DNA of 17,493 nucleotides from positions 1 through 17,493 of the forward strand of contig CAZKTF010000055.1 of NCBI GenBank assembly GCA_964555565.1. Reading direction: 5' to 3'. Of the stretch, positions 1-6,698 are shown one piece after another. The notes beneath the pieces were generated by a model that saw only the letters and a list, made by a program, of their open reading frames with translations, was not told where the DNA came from and did no database searches. The stretch is from CAZKTF01 sp964555565 (lineage in GTDB: Bacteria > Planctomycetota > JAJSAM01 > JAKLKS01). Within the stretch, counting starts at the first letter, position 1, and each line of letters starts with the position of its first letter. A program made the translations under genes and the position numbers.

Positions 1-69
1 CTCGAGCAGGGCCTCGAGGGAGAGCCTCCGCCGCGCCCCCGCCACGAGGGAGAGGGCCCGCGCCCGCAC
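1..69 (-). CDS. start of an unidentified gene (5' end only)
   Basis: A GTG codon at 67-69 lies one base after the TAG stop of the upstream gene on the same strand and opens a frame that stays open for 23 codons to the window edge (MRARALSLVAGARRR...). Every one of these codons ends in G or C, like the real genes here. The one-base gap suggests co-transcription with the upstream YdjY-like gene. No strong Shine-Dalgarno sequence is visible; a GGTGG lies about 11 nt upstream. The fragment is Arg/Leu/Ala-rich and too short to identify. It could also be downstream non-coding DNA. Confidence 0.42.
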   Translation of the reverse strand, partial: MRARALSLVAGARRRLSLEALLE

Positions 70-70
70 G

Positions 71-1144
71 CTACTTCGGTCCACCCGGCACCACCTCCCC
101 GCCCCCGGCCGGGGCCGCCGGCGCCGGGGAGGGGTTCCCCTCGTCGAGCGCGAGCCGCGCGTCGCTCTCCGACCAGGTGCGCGTCGGCTCGAGCGGCTTC
201 GGGCTGAAGACGAGATCCACCTTCGTGTCCTCCGCGGGGATGCGGGGGGTGCAGGCCATGAAGATCGTGTCGTCGGCGGCGCGCGGGTCGTCCAGGTCCA
301 CGACGCACGTGGGGACCGAGTAGACCGCCACCCCGTCCCCGGTGAGGTCCGGGACGTAGCCCTCGGTCGCGAAGTAGGAGCCCGCGTAGACGAACTTCCC
401 CTCCTGCATCGGGCGGTTGAGCGGCCGGTCCCAGACGAGGTCCTCGGCCCGCACGCGGACCTTCCTGCCGCCCTCCTCCCACTCGACCGAGACGTGGATC
501 GTCGCCCCCTTCCCCGGGACCGTGCGGCCGCCCGGCAGCATGCGCGTCGGGGTCCCCGGGCGGAGGTCGAGCGCCATGAGGCAGGCGTTGAGCGAGGCCC
601 CCATGCCCTCGGGCGGCTTCCCCTCCGCGTCGGGCGTCCCCGTGAGGACGAAGATCGACTCGTGGGCCTTCCCGCCGCGGAACACGGCCAGGAACTCGAG
701 CGCCCCGCCGCGGAGGACCACGCGCCCGGGGACCACGACGCGGTCCTCGAGGAGGCGGATCCCCTTGGCGGCGCTGGCCTCGACGAGCTTCGCGCGCTGC
801 TCCGGCGTGAACTCCTGGAAGGGTTGCGCGGGCGGGGCGTTCCCGTCGCCCCCGCCGAGGCCCCCGCCGCCGAGCGTGATCTTCTCGGCCAGCTCGTTGA
901 TGTTCCTCTGGAGGTCCCCGACGCTGGAGGCCAGGACCTCGAGGTCGTCCTTGAGGCCCGCGATCTCCTTCTTCGCCGCGGACGCCTCCCGGGCGGCGGC
1001 CTGCCCGGCCTGGACCGCCTTCTCGGTCCTCGCGATGAGCGCGCCCAGGGCCGCGAGCAGGAGGACCTGCCCGACCAGGACGAACTTCAGGATCCCGCTC
1101 CCGCCGCTCCCGGCGCTCCCGGCGCTCCCGCCATCGCTCTCCAT
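71..1144 (-). CDS. membrane-anchored coiled-coil protein with a YdjY-like C-terminal domain
   Basis: This 357-residue protein has a Gly/Ser-rich N-terminus (1-18), one transmembrane segment (about 19-37), a probable coiled coil (about 40-92), a Gly-rich hinge and a globular domain (about 130-315). In that domain the patterns GKAHES, LDLRPGTPTR, the Asp/Glu-Trp run near 221 and FVYAGSYF near 251 resemble the YdjY-like domain common in Planctomycetota. The tail is Pro/Ala/Gly-rich and low complexity. I chose the ATG at 1142-1144 because AAGGGAG sits 7 nt upstream; an in-frame TTG 18 nt further upstream has no such support. It probably acts as a trimer- or dimer-forming anchored extracytoplasmic protein, but its biochemical role is unknown. 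It follows clpC on the same strand after 172 bp, with a weak -10-like TAGACT at 1239-1244, so it may have its own promoter. Confidence 0.8.
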   Translation of the reverse strand: MESDGGSAGSAGSGGSGILKFVLVGQVLLLAALGALIARTEKAVQAGQAAAREASAAKKEIAGLKDDLEVLASSVGDLQRNINELAEKITLGGGGLGGGDGNAPPAQPFQEFTPEQRAKLVEASAAKGIRLLEDRVVVPGRVVLRGGALEFLAVFRGGKAHESIFVLTGTPDAEGKPPEGMGASLNACLMALDLRPGTPTRMLPGGRTVPGKGATIHVSVEWEEGGRKVRVRAEDLVWDRPLNRPMQEGKFVYAGSYFATEGYVPDLTGDGVAVYSVPTCVVDLDDPRAADDTIFMACTPRIPAEDTKVDLVFSPKPLEPTRTWSESDARLALDEGNPSPAPAAPAGGGEVVPGGPK

Positions 1145-1200
1145 GCGGCATCTCCCTTGCAAGGGCCGTACCCCCCAACGGCCGGGGGCCGGGCTCGGAT

Positions 1201-1220
1201 CGCCCGTCGTCCCACGGGCG
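1201..1220. other. stem-loop between clpC and the YdjY-like gene
   Basis: CGCCCGT (1201-1207) pairs with ACGGGCG (1214-1220) around a 6-nt loop. It lies downstream of the clpC stop and upstream of the next start. No T-run follows on the minus strand, so it is not a typical intrinsic terminator. It may be an attenuating or mRNA-stabilising hairpin, or chance in GC-rich DNA. Confidence 0.3.
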
Positions 1221-1316
1221 GGTGGAGGGGAAACCGACAGTCTAGCCCCGGGGGAGGCGATTCCTCAGACGGGGAGGGGAGCAACCGCCGCCGGGGGCAC
1301 GGGCCGGGGCCCTGGA

Positions 1317-3857
1317 CTACTCGGACGAGGCCTCCGCCTTCGCTTCCTCGCCGGGAGGGGGCTCGTCCTTCTCCTCCTTCTTCTTCCGGACCGGCTTCGC
1401 GGAGGCGTCGAAGAACAGGGCCGCGTCCTTCACCTTGACCTTGACGTGGGGCTTCTCGGCGTAGGTCCCCTTGAGGACCTCCTCGGCGAGGGGGTCCTCG
1501 ACGAGGCGCTCCAGGGCCCGGCGCAGCGGGCGGGCCCCGAACTCCAGGTCCGCGCCCGCGGTGATGATGAACTCCTTCGCCTCGTCGGTGAGCGTGAGCG
1601 TCACGCCGCGCTCCTCCAGGCGGGCCCGCACGGCCCCGAGCTCGATGTCGATGATCTCCTTGAGGTCGTCGCGGGTGAGGCTGTGGAAGACGATGACGTC
1701 GTCCACCCGGTTCAGGAACTCGGGGCGGAAGTGCCGCTCGAGCTCGCGCTGGAGCTGGTCCTTCATCCGCTCGTAGGAGGTCTCCCCCCCGGACTTCGTG
1801 AACCCGAGCGAGGTCTGGTTCTTGATCACGTCCGAGCCGATGTTGCTCGTCATGATGATGATCGTGTTGCGGAAGTCCACGTGGCGGCCGACGGAGTCCG
1901 TGAGGCGCCCCTCCTCGAGGATCTGGAGGAGCATGTTGAACACGTCGTGGTGGGCCTTCTCGATCTCGTCGAAGAGGACCACCGAGTAGGGACGCCGCCG
2001 CACCTTCTCCGTGAGCTGCCCGCCCTCCTCGTAGCCCACGTAGCCCGGGGGCGCGCCCACGAGCCGGGAGACGTTGTGCTTCTCCATGTACTCGCTCATG
2101 TCGATCTGGAGGAGCGAGTCCTCGTGGCCGAACATGAACCGGGCGAGCGCCTTGGCGAGCAGCGTCTTCCCGACCCCGGTGGGACCGAGGAAGATGAAGG
2201 AGCCCATGGGGCGCCGCGGGTCCTTCAGGCCGGACCGGGAGCGGCGGACCGAGCGGGCCACGGCGGAGACCGCCGTGTGCTGGCCGACGATCTGCTTGTG
2301 GAGCTCCTGCTCCATGGTGAGGAGGCGCTCCGCCTCCCCCTTCTCGATGCGCGTGAGCGGGACGCCGGTCATCCGCGAGACGGTCTCGGCGATGACCTCG
2401 CTGTCCACCGTGCCGTCCACCTCGCGGGCGTTCTTGCGCCACTCCTCGAGGACCCCCTCCCGGCGCCGCCGGAGCTTCTGCACGGTGTCGCGCAGGCGCG
2501 CGGCCCGCTCGAAGTCCTGCTGGGCGACCGCCTCCTCCTTCTCGGCGTCGAAGCGCTTGATCTCGGAGTCCAGCTCCTTGACGTCGGGGGGCTGCGTCAT
2601 GGCCTTCAGGCGCACGCGGGCGCCGGCCTCGTCCACCACGTCGATGGCCTTGTCCGGGAGGAAGCGCCCCGCGACGTACCTGACCGAGAGGTCGATGGCG
2701 TCCGCGAGGGCCTGGTCGGTGTAGCGGACCCGGTGGTGGGCCTCGTACCGGTCCCGGAGGCCCCGGAGGATCTCAAGCGTCTCGTCCTTGGTGGGCGGGT
2801 CCACCATCACGGTCTGGAAGCGGCGCTCGAGCGCGCCGTCCTTCTCGATGAACTTCCGGTACTCATCGAGCGTGGTAGCGCCGATGCACTGCACCTCGCC
2901 GCGGGAGAGCGCGGGCTTGAGCACGTTGGAGGCGTCGATGGCCCCCTCGGCCCCGCCCGCCCCGACGAGCGTGTGCAGCTCGTCGATGAACAGGACGACG
3001 TTCTTGGCCCGGCGGACCTCGGTCATGACCGCCTTGATCCGCTCCTCGAACTGCCCCCGGTACTTGGTCCCCGCGACCATCATGGCGAGGTCGAGGACCA
3101 CCAGGCGCTTGGCGCGCAGGATCTCAGGGACTTCCCCGGAAACGACGCGCTGCGCGAGCCCCTCCACGATGGCGGTCTTGCCCACGCCCGCCTCGCCGAG
3201 CAGGACCGGGTTGTTCTTGGTGCGGCGGGCGAGGATCTGCATCACCCGCTCGATCTCGCGGGCGCGGCCGATGACCGGGTCGAGCTTCCCCTCGCGGGCC
3301 AGCTCCGTGAGGTCGCGGCCGAAGGCGTCGAGCGCCGGGGTCTTCGACTTCCCGGCCACGGGCTCCTCCCCCTCCGGGGCCTCCTCCCCCTCCGCCTTGG
3401 CGCCGCCGGGGGCCGGGGCGTCGGCGCCGAGAAGCTCCACGACCTCCTCGCGCACCTCCTCGGGCTTGACGCCGAGGTTCTGGAGGACGTTGGCCGCCGG
3501 GCCGTCGCTCTCCCGGATGAGGCCGAGGAGGAGGTGCTCGGTCCCGATGTAGTTGTGCCCGAGGTTCTGGGCCTCCTCGAGCGCCAGCTCGAGGACGCGC
3601 TTCGCCCGCGGGGTGAAGGGGAGCTGGGAGCCGGTGACCGCGGAGGTCCCCTGCTCCACGAGGCGCTCCACCTCGGCGCGGACCTTCTTCAGGTCCACGT
3701 CCAGGTTCTTCAGGACCTGGGCGGCGACCCCGGAGCCCTCCTGCACCAGGCCGAGCAGGATGTGCTCGGTCCCGATGTAGTCGTTGTTGAGCTTCTGGGC
3801 TTCCTGCCGGGCCAGGGTCATGACCTTGCGGGCCCGCTCGGTGAACCGGTCGAACAT
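1317..3857 (-). CDS. clpC: ATP-dependent Clp protease ATP-binding subunit ClpC
   Basis: This 846-residue Hsp100 unfoldase feeds unfolded or tagged proteins into ClpP. The order is two Clp_N repeats (about 1-145, beginning MFDRFTERARKV), an acidic linker, AAA-1 with Walker A GEAGVGKT (221-228) and Walker B VLFIDE (288-293), and a short middle coiled coil with a UVR motif (about 428-468, core QQDFERAARLRD). AAA-2 follows with GPTGVGKT (558-565) and VLFDE (627-631). An LGF tripeptide (684-686) sits where ClpP-binding loops lie, and the tail is charged. The UVR-bearing short middle domain and the LGF loop separate ClpC from ClpB. The start at 3857 matches the family N-terminus and has GGAGGAG just upstream; an in-frame ATG at 3881 is possible but weaker. 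In Firmicutes, ClpC degrades arginine-phosphorylated proteins made by McsB. Here mcsAB lie 2.8 kb away, and a Ser/Thr kinase is divergent. No clpP is in view. Confidence 0.97.
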   Translation of the reverse strand: MFDRFTERARKVMTLARQEAQKLNNDYIGTEHILLGLVQEGSGVAAQVLKNLDVDLKKVRAEVERLVEQGTSAVTGSQLPFTPRAKRVLELALEEAQNLGHNYIGTEHLLLGLIRESDGPAANVLQNLGVKPEEVREEVVELLGADAPAPGGAKAEGEEAPEGEEPVAGKSKTPALDAFGRDLTELAREGKLDPVIGRAREIERVMQILARRTKNNPVLLGEAGVGKTAIVEGLAQRVVSGEVPEILRAKRLVVLDLAMMVAGTKYRGQFEERIKAVMTEVRRAKNVVLFIDELHTLVGAGGAEGAIDASNVLKPALSRGEVQCIGATTLDEYRKFIEKDGALERRFQTVMVDPPTKDETLEILRGLRDRYEAHHRVRYTDQALADAIDLSVRYVAGRFLPDKAIDVVDEAGARVRLKAMTQPPDVKELDSEIKRFDAEKEEAVAQQDFERAARLRDTVQKLRRRREGVLEEWRKNAREVDGTVDSEVIAETVSRMTGVPLTRIEKGEAERLLTMEQELHKQIVGQHTAVSAVARSVRRSRSGLKDPRRPMGSFIFLGPTGVGKTLLAKALARFMFGHEDSLLQIDMSEYMEKHNVSRLVGAPPGYVGYEEGGQLTEKVRRRPYSVVLFDEIEKAHHDVFNMLLQILEEGRLTDSVGRHVDFRNTIIIMTSNIGSDVIKNQTSLGFTKSGGETSYERMKDQLQRELERHFRPEFLNRVDDVIVFHSLTRDDLKEIIDIELGAVRARLEERGVTLTLTDEAKEFIITAGADLEFGARPLRRALERLVEDPLAEEVLKGTYAEKPHVKVKVKDAALFFDASAKPVRKKKEEKDEPPPGEEAKAEASSE

Positions 3858-3947
3858 CTCTCCTCCGCGGGGCTCGTCCATGTTCACGGCCCCTGTGTGC
3901 TGTCGAGTTCCATGGTCGCCGCGCCGCCGGGCGCGCCGACGTGGCGG

Positions 3948-3975
3948 ATCGTATCCCCCTCCGCCGGGGCGGCAA
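3948..3975 (-). promoter_or_regulatory. candidate clpC promoter
   Basis: On the minus strand, TTGCCG (3970-3975) and TACGAT (3948-3953) are separated by 16 nt. This predicts transcription starting near 3941 and a leader of about 85 nt before clpC. The same TACGAT hexamer serves as the candidate -10 box of mcsA. No CIRCE or CtsR-type heptad operator was seen. This is a match by eye only. Confidence 0.42.
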
Positions 3976-4067
3976 ACTATGGTGGCAGATGGGGGTCCGG
4001 AGGGTTCTTGGCTGTTCCCGGTACCCTGCCGGAAAACGTCTTCGGTGGAAGCCTCTTCCGCGCTCTT

Positions 4068-4086
4068 CCGGTGGGACCCACACCGG
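4068..4086. promoter_or_regulatory. palindrome in the clpC/kinase divergent region
   Basis: CCGGTG (4068-4073) and CACCGG (4081-4086) form an inverted repeat around 7 nt. It lies about 80 nt upstream of the kinase start and about 95 nt upstream of the predicted clpC -35. Its position in the shared divergent region makes a regulator site possible. No binding factor can be named, and chance is not excluded in such GC-rich DNA. Confidence 0.28.
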
Positions 4087-4148
4087 ACAGCGAGGAGCCG
4101 CCCGGGGACGGGCCCCCGGCTCCGCGCCGGGACACCGACGGCGTCCGC

Positions 4149-4154
4149 TATACT
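4149..4154 (+). promoter_or_regulatory. -10 box of the kinase gene (leaderless type)
   Basis: TATACT ends 10 nt before the GTG chosen as the kinase start, and no Shine-Dalgarno sequence precedes that GTG. The spacing puts the transcription start at or within a few bases of the start codon. No convincing -35 hexamer is visible at 16-18 nt. Confidence 0.45.
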
Positions 4155-4164
4155 CGCTCTTCCC

Positions 4165-6009
4165 GTGCCTCCCGCTCCCCCCTCCACCCCCTTCGCCGGC
4201 AGGACCCTCGGCCGGTGCGTCATCGGGAAGCCCATCGGACGGGGCGCCACCGCCACGGTCTTCCGGGCGAACTACCTCCCGCTCCAGCGCGAGGTGGCCG
4301 TCAAGATCCTCAAGCAGGACATGGCGCAGTCGGCGGAGGCCCGGGAGCGCTTCATCGAGGAGGCGAAGGCGCTGGCGAAGCTCGACCACGAGAACGTGGT
4401 CCGGGTCTTCGACGTGGTCGAGGACGCGGGCTTCCTCCTCATCATCATGGAGTTCGTCCCCGGCCGGAACCTCCGCCAGATCCTCGAGAGGGACGGGCCC
4501 CTCGACCCGGAGACCGCGTCCCTCTACGCGCGGCAGGTGGCCCTGGCCCTCGGCCACGCCCACGCGCAGAAGACCCTCCACCGCGACGTGAAGCCGAGCA
4601 ACCTCATCGTGGACGAGGAGGGCGGGACGCTGAAGCTCGTGGACTTCGGGAACACCGAGGTCCTCGGCGCCGACGCGGGGAGCAGGAAGGGGACGGCCCA
4701 CTACGTCGCCCCGGAGGTCTTCCAGGGGAAGCGCCGGGACGAGAAGAGCGACACCTACTCCCTGGGCGCCACGCTCTTCCACATGCTCACCGGGGAGCCC
4801 CCCTACGAGGGCCAGACGACCCGCGAGATCCTGGCCGCCCACGAGGCGGGGAAGCTCCGCGCCCCCTCCGCCGTGATCCCCGACGGCGGGATCCCGCAGG
4901 CGCTGGACGACATCGTGAAGCGCTCCATGGCGCCGGCGAAGGGGTACCGCTTCCTGGCCCGCGAGATGGCGGCCGCCCTCGACGCGCTCCTCCCCGAGGT
5001 GGGCGGGGCCGCGGAGCGGGGGGCGCACGGGCGGGGGCGCCGGCGGCACCGCGGGGGGGGCGGCGGGGGCGGGATCCCGGCGGTCGCCTGGGGAGGAGGC
5101 GCCCTCCTCCTCGTCGCGGGACTCGTCCTCGCCCTTACGGGGGGGAAGGGGGAGCCCCCGGCCGCGCCGCCGCTCGAGCGGCCCCCGGAGCCCGCGCGGC
5201 CGGCCGCGGAGGACCCCGGGGAGGCCCCCCCCGCGGCATCCGCCGACGGGGGCCTCAAGGCCCGTGTCGAGACGCGGAACATGCGCGAGGAGGCCGGGGA
5301 GAAGGCCTTCCAGGAGGCGGAGGCCTTCGAGGCCGTCCACCCGAAGGAGCCGGCGAAGGTGGCCACGCAGTGGGGCCTCGTGGCCTCCGAGTACGCGGAC
5401 CTCGCCTCCGGGGCGAAGGCGAAGGTGCGGCGGGACGACTGGAACGCGCGGGCCGAGTCGGACGCCCAGCGGGCCGCGCGGGAGACGCGGGCCGCGGAGG
5501 AGCGCCGCAGGCGCGAGGAGGCGGTGAAGGCCGTGGACGAGCACGTGGCCGCGATGCGCTACCCCGAGGCCCTGGAGGCCCTGCGGAAGCTGGAGGGGAG
5601 CACGAAGGAGGAGCGGGAGGCGCTCGAGCGCCGCCGCCGGCGCCTCGAGCTCCTGGGGGGGTTCAAGGAGGTCCTCTCCGGGGCCCTCCAGGGGAACCAC
5701 GTGCCCTTCGAGAAGGTCCGCCCGCTCACCCGGACCCGGGAGAGCGTCGTGGAGGCCGACGACCACGGGGTCAAGCTCGAGGGTCCCGCGGCCGCGCGGA
5801 TGATGGACTGGACCGACCTCCGCCCCGAGGAGGTGCTGGCCCTCGCGCGCCAGGTCCTCCGGAGCGCCCCCGAGCCGCGCATCGCGCTGGCGACCTTCTG
5901 CTGGGAGGCCGGGCTCAAGGAGGAGGCCGCGAAGGAACTCGATACCGCCCGGCTCACCGACCGCACGGGCACCGCCACGTCCCGGATCGCGGAGCTGTTC
6001 GAGAAGTAA
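4165..6009 (+). CDS. transmembrane Ser/Thr protein kinase
   Basis: This eukaryotic-type (Hanks) kinase has 614 residues. The cytoplasmic domain (about 14-275) has the Gly-rich loop IGRGATATVF (24-33), the ATP-binding Lys47 in VAVKIL, catalytic HRDVKPSN (139-146, Asp141), metal-binding DFG (160-162) and the activation-segment end APE (182-184), so it should be active. A Gly/Arg-rich linker leads to one transmembrane helix (about 304-325). Beyond it are a Pro/Ala-rich stretch, a charged helical and likely coiled-coil region (about 365-500), and a C-terminal domain (about 505-614) with 'MMDWTDLRPEEVL' and 'ALATFCWEAGLKEEAAKEL' that I recognise only as a style seen in planctomycete proteins. The GTG at 4165 is the only start just before the kinase fold; there is no RBS but a TATACT lies 10 nt upstream. 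It is divergent from clpC. Its TAA stop is also one side of the flanking duplication of the adjacent MITE-like element. Targets are unknown. Confidence 0.92.
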   Translation: MPPAPPSTPFAGRTLGRCVIGKPIGRGATATVFRANYLPLQREVAVKILKQDMAQSAEARERFIEEAKALAKLDHENVVRVFDVVEDAGFLLIIMEFVPGRNLRQILERDGPLDPETASLYARQVALALGHAHAQKTLHRDVKPSNLIVDEEGGTLKLVDFGNTEVLGADAGSRKGTAHYVAPEVFQGKRRDEKSDTYSLGATLFHMLTGEPPYEGQTTREILAAHEAGKLRAPSAVIPDGGIPQALDDIVKRSMAPAKGYRFLAREMAAALDALLPEVGGAAERGAHGRGRRRHRGGGGGGGIPAVAWGGGALLLVAGLVLALTGGKGEPPAAPPLERPPEPARPAAEDPGEAPPAASADGGLKARVETRNMREEAGEKAFQEAEAFEAVHPKEPAKVATQWGLVASEYADLASGAKAKVRRDDWNARAESDAQRAARETRAAEERRRREEAVKAVDEHVAAMRYPEALEALRKLEGSTKEEREALERRRRRLELLGGFKEVLSGALQGNHVPFEKVRPLTRTRESVVEADDHGVKLEGPAAARMMDWTDLRPEEVLALARQVLRSAPEPRIALATFCWEAGLKEEAAKELDTARLTDRTGTATSRIAELFEK

Positions 6010-6175
6010 GGCGTCGTGTCGAAATAAGTGCGTCGGACCGAGGCCGAGCGAGGCGGCCCAGGGCAAGGCGTCGCCGACGAAGCCGACCCGAGGGGAGGGT
6101 CGGCGAGGAGGCGCAACACAGCCATGGGCCGCCGCAGCCGGCCGAATCCAGCAATTATTTCGACACGGCGCCTAA
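6007..6175. mobile_element. MITE-like palindromic element flanked by TAA direct repeats
   Basis: The 25-bp ends 6007-6031 and 6151-6175 are inverted copies matching at 22 of 25 positions, with the core GTGTCGAAATAA identical. Excluding the outer TAA at each end (6007-6009 and 6173-6175), which read as a 3-bp direct duplication, the element spans 6010-6172. Internal arms also pair: GGCGGCCCA (6052-6060) with TGGGCCGCC (6125-6133), and GCCGACCC (6082-6089) with GGGTCGGC (6097-6104). All share a centre near 6092, so the whole element folds as one long imperfect hairpin. It holds no credible gene. Three-bp TNA duplications are known for some IS5-family (IS1031-type) elements, so a non-autonomous relative is possible (inference). 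It fills the gap between two convergent genes and may act as a bidirectional terminator. Confidence 0.75.
6082..6104. terminator. central hairpin of the palindromic element, possible bidirectional terminator
   Basis: A perfect 8-bp GC-rich stem (6082-6089 with 6097-6104) and a 7-nt loop form the tip of the long palindrome. It lies between the ends of convergent genes (kinase stop 6009, lipoprotein stop 6188). No T-tract follows on either strand, so the terminator role is inferred from position only. Confidence 0.3.
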
Positions 6176-6187
6176 GACGAGGTCCCG

Positions 6188-6619
6188 CTACCTGCTCCAG
6201 GGGGACGCGGCGGGGGCGAGCCAGGGCTGCCCGAGGGCCCGGCTGAAATCGCCGTGCGTCCCCAGGTACCAGGGCCCCCTCGTGAGCCCCTGCACGGCGC
6301 CGCTCACGGCTCCTATCCCCGCGGTCACGGGGCTCATGAGGACGCCGAAGAGGGGCAGGGGCGCCGCCGTGACGCCGTCCGCCGCTCCCCGGTAGGCCCC
6401 GCTCAGGACCGAGGAGACGATCCGGTAGGGGACCCAGAGGGCGGTCTCCGGCACGGAGAGGAGCGCGTCCCCCACGGTGGTGCCCCCGCCCTGGGTCGTC
6501 GCCCTGCCCGCCGCATCGGCCATGCCCTCGGGGGCCATCCCGGACCCGTAGGGCGCCGCCGGCGCGGCGCATCCCGCGGCTGCCAGCGCGACGACCAGCC
6601 CGACGGCGAACGTCCGCAT
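6188..6619 (-). CDS. small predicted lipoprotein of unknown function
   Basis: This 143-residue protein starts MRTFAVGLVVALAAAGCAAP. It has a positive first residue pair, a hydrophobic stretch and a lipobox ending AAGC, so Cys17 is the predicted lipidated residue. The mature part begins with a Gly/Ala/Met-rich linker, followed by hydrophobic, Gly-rich stretches (about 45-105, with 'VPYRIVSSVLSGAYRG' and 'GIGAVSGAVQGL') that may associate with membranes. The ATG at 6617-6619 has GGAGGGAGGGG upstream and gives a proper signal peptide. A longer frame beginning at 6667 would start inside the predicted -10 box. It lies 79 bp downstream of mcsB on the same strand but seems to have its own promoter, and it converges on the kinase gene across the palindromic element. 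I recognise no family. Confidence 0.78.
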   Translation of the reverse strand: MRTFAVGLVVALAAAGCAAPAAPYGSGMAPEGMADAAGRATTQGGGTTVGDALLSVPETALWVPYRIVSSVLSGAYRGAADGVTAAPLPLFGVLMSPVTAGIGAVSGAVQGLTRGPWYLGTHGDFSRALGQPWLAPAASPWSR

Positions 6620-6665
6620 GGGTCCCCTCCCTCCGGGTCCTGCCCCGGTGCGCCCCGTCCCCGCC

Positions 6666-6694
6666 ATTATGACCGCGCGCCCGCCCGGCGCGAA
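6666..6694 (-). promoter_or_regulatory. candidate promoter of the small lipoprotein gene
   Basis: On the minus strand, TTCGCG (6689-6694) and CATAAT (6666-6671, one mismatch from TATAAT) are 17 nt apart. Transcription would start near 6659, leaving a leader of about 40 nt that contains the Shine-Dalgarno sequence. The -35 lies just past the mcsB stop. Confidence 0.45.
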
Positions 6695-6698
6695 GGGC

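Noticed and set aside
1145..1316. Strong promoter for the YdjY-like gene
   Set aside because: Only a TAGACT (1239-1244) without a fitting -35 was found, so it is mentioned with the gene rather than listed.
3858..4164. CIRCE or CtsR operator before clpC
   Set aside because: No TTAGCACTC/GAGTGCTAA-type or heptad tandem repeat sequence is present.
3858..4256. Upstream extensions of ClpC to 4256 or 3881
   Set aside because: The ClpC family starts at MFDRFTERA, and the extension to 4256 would cover the divergent promoter region. The ATG at 3881 is possible but has a weaker RBS than the one at 3857.
6028..6154. Short frames within the palindromic element
   Set aside because: They come from the inverted repeat being read on both strands; no RBS or codon signal supports them.
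417..6395. A very long open frame on the plus strand opposite clpC, running into the kinase region
   Set aside because: It is antisense to clpC and carries Arg/Pro/Gly/Leu-rich low-complexity protein with no domain. Long stop-free shadows are expected where GC is this high.
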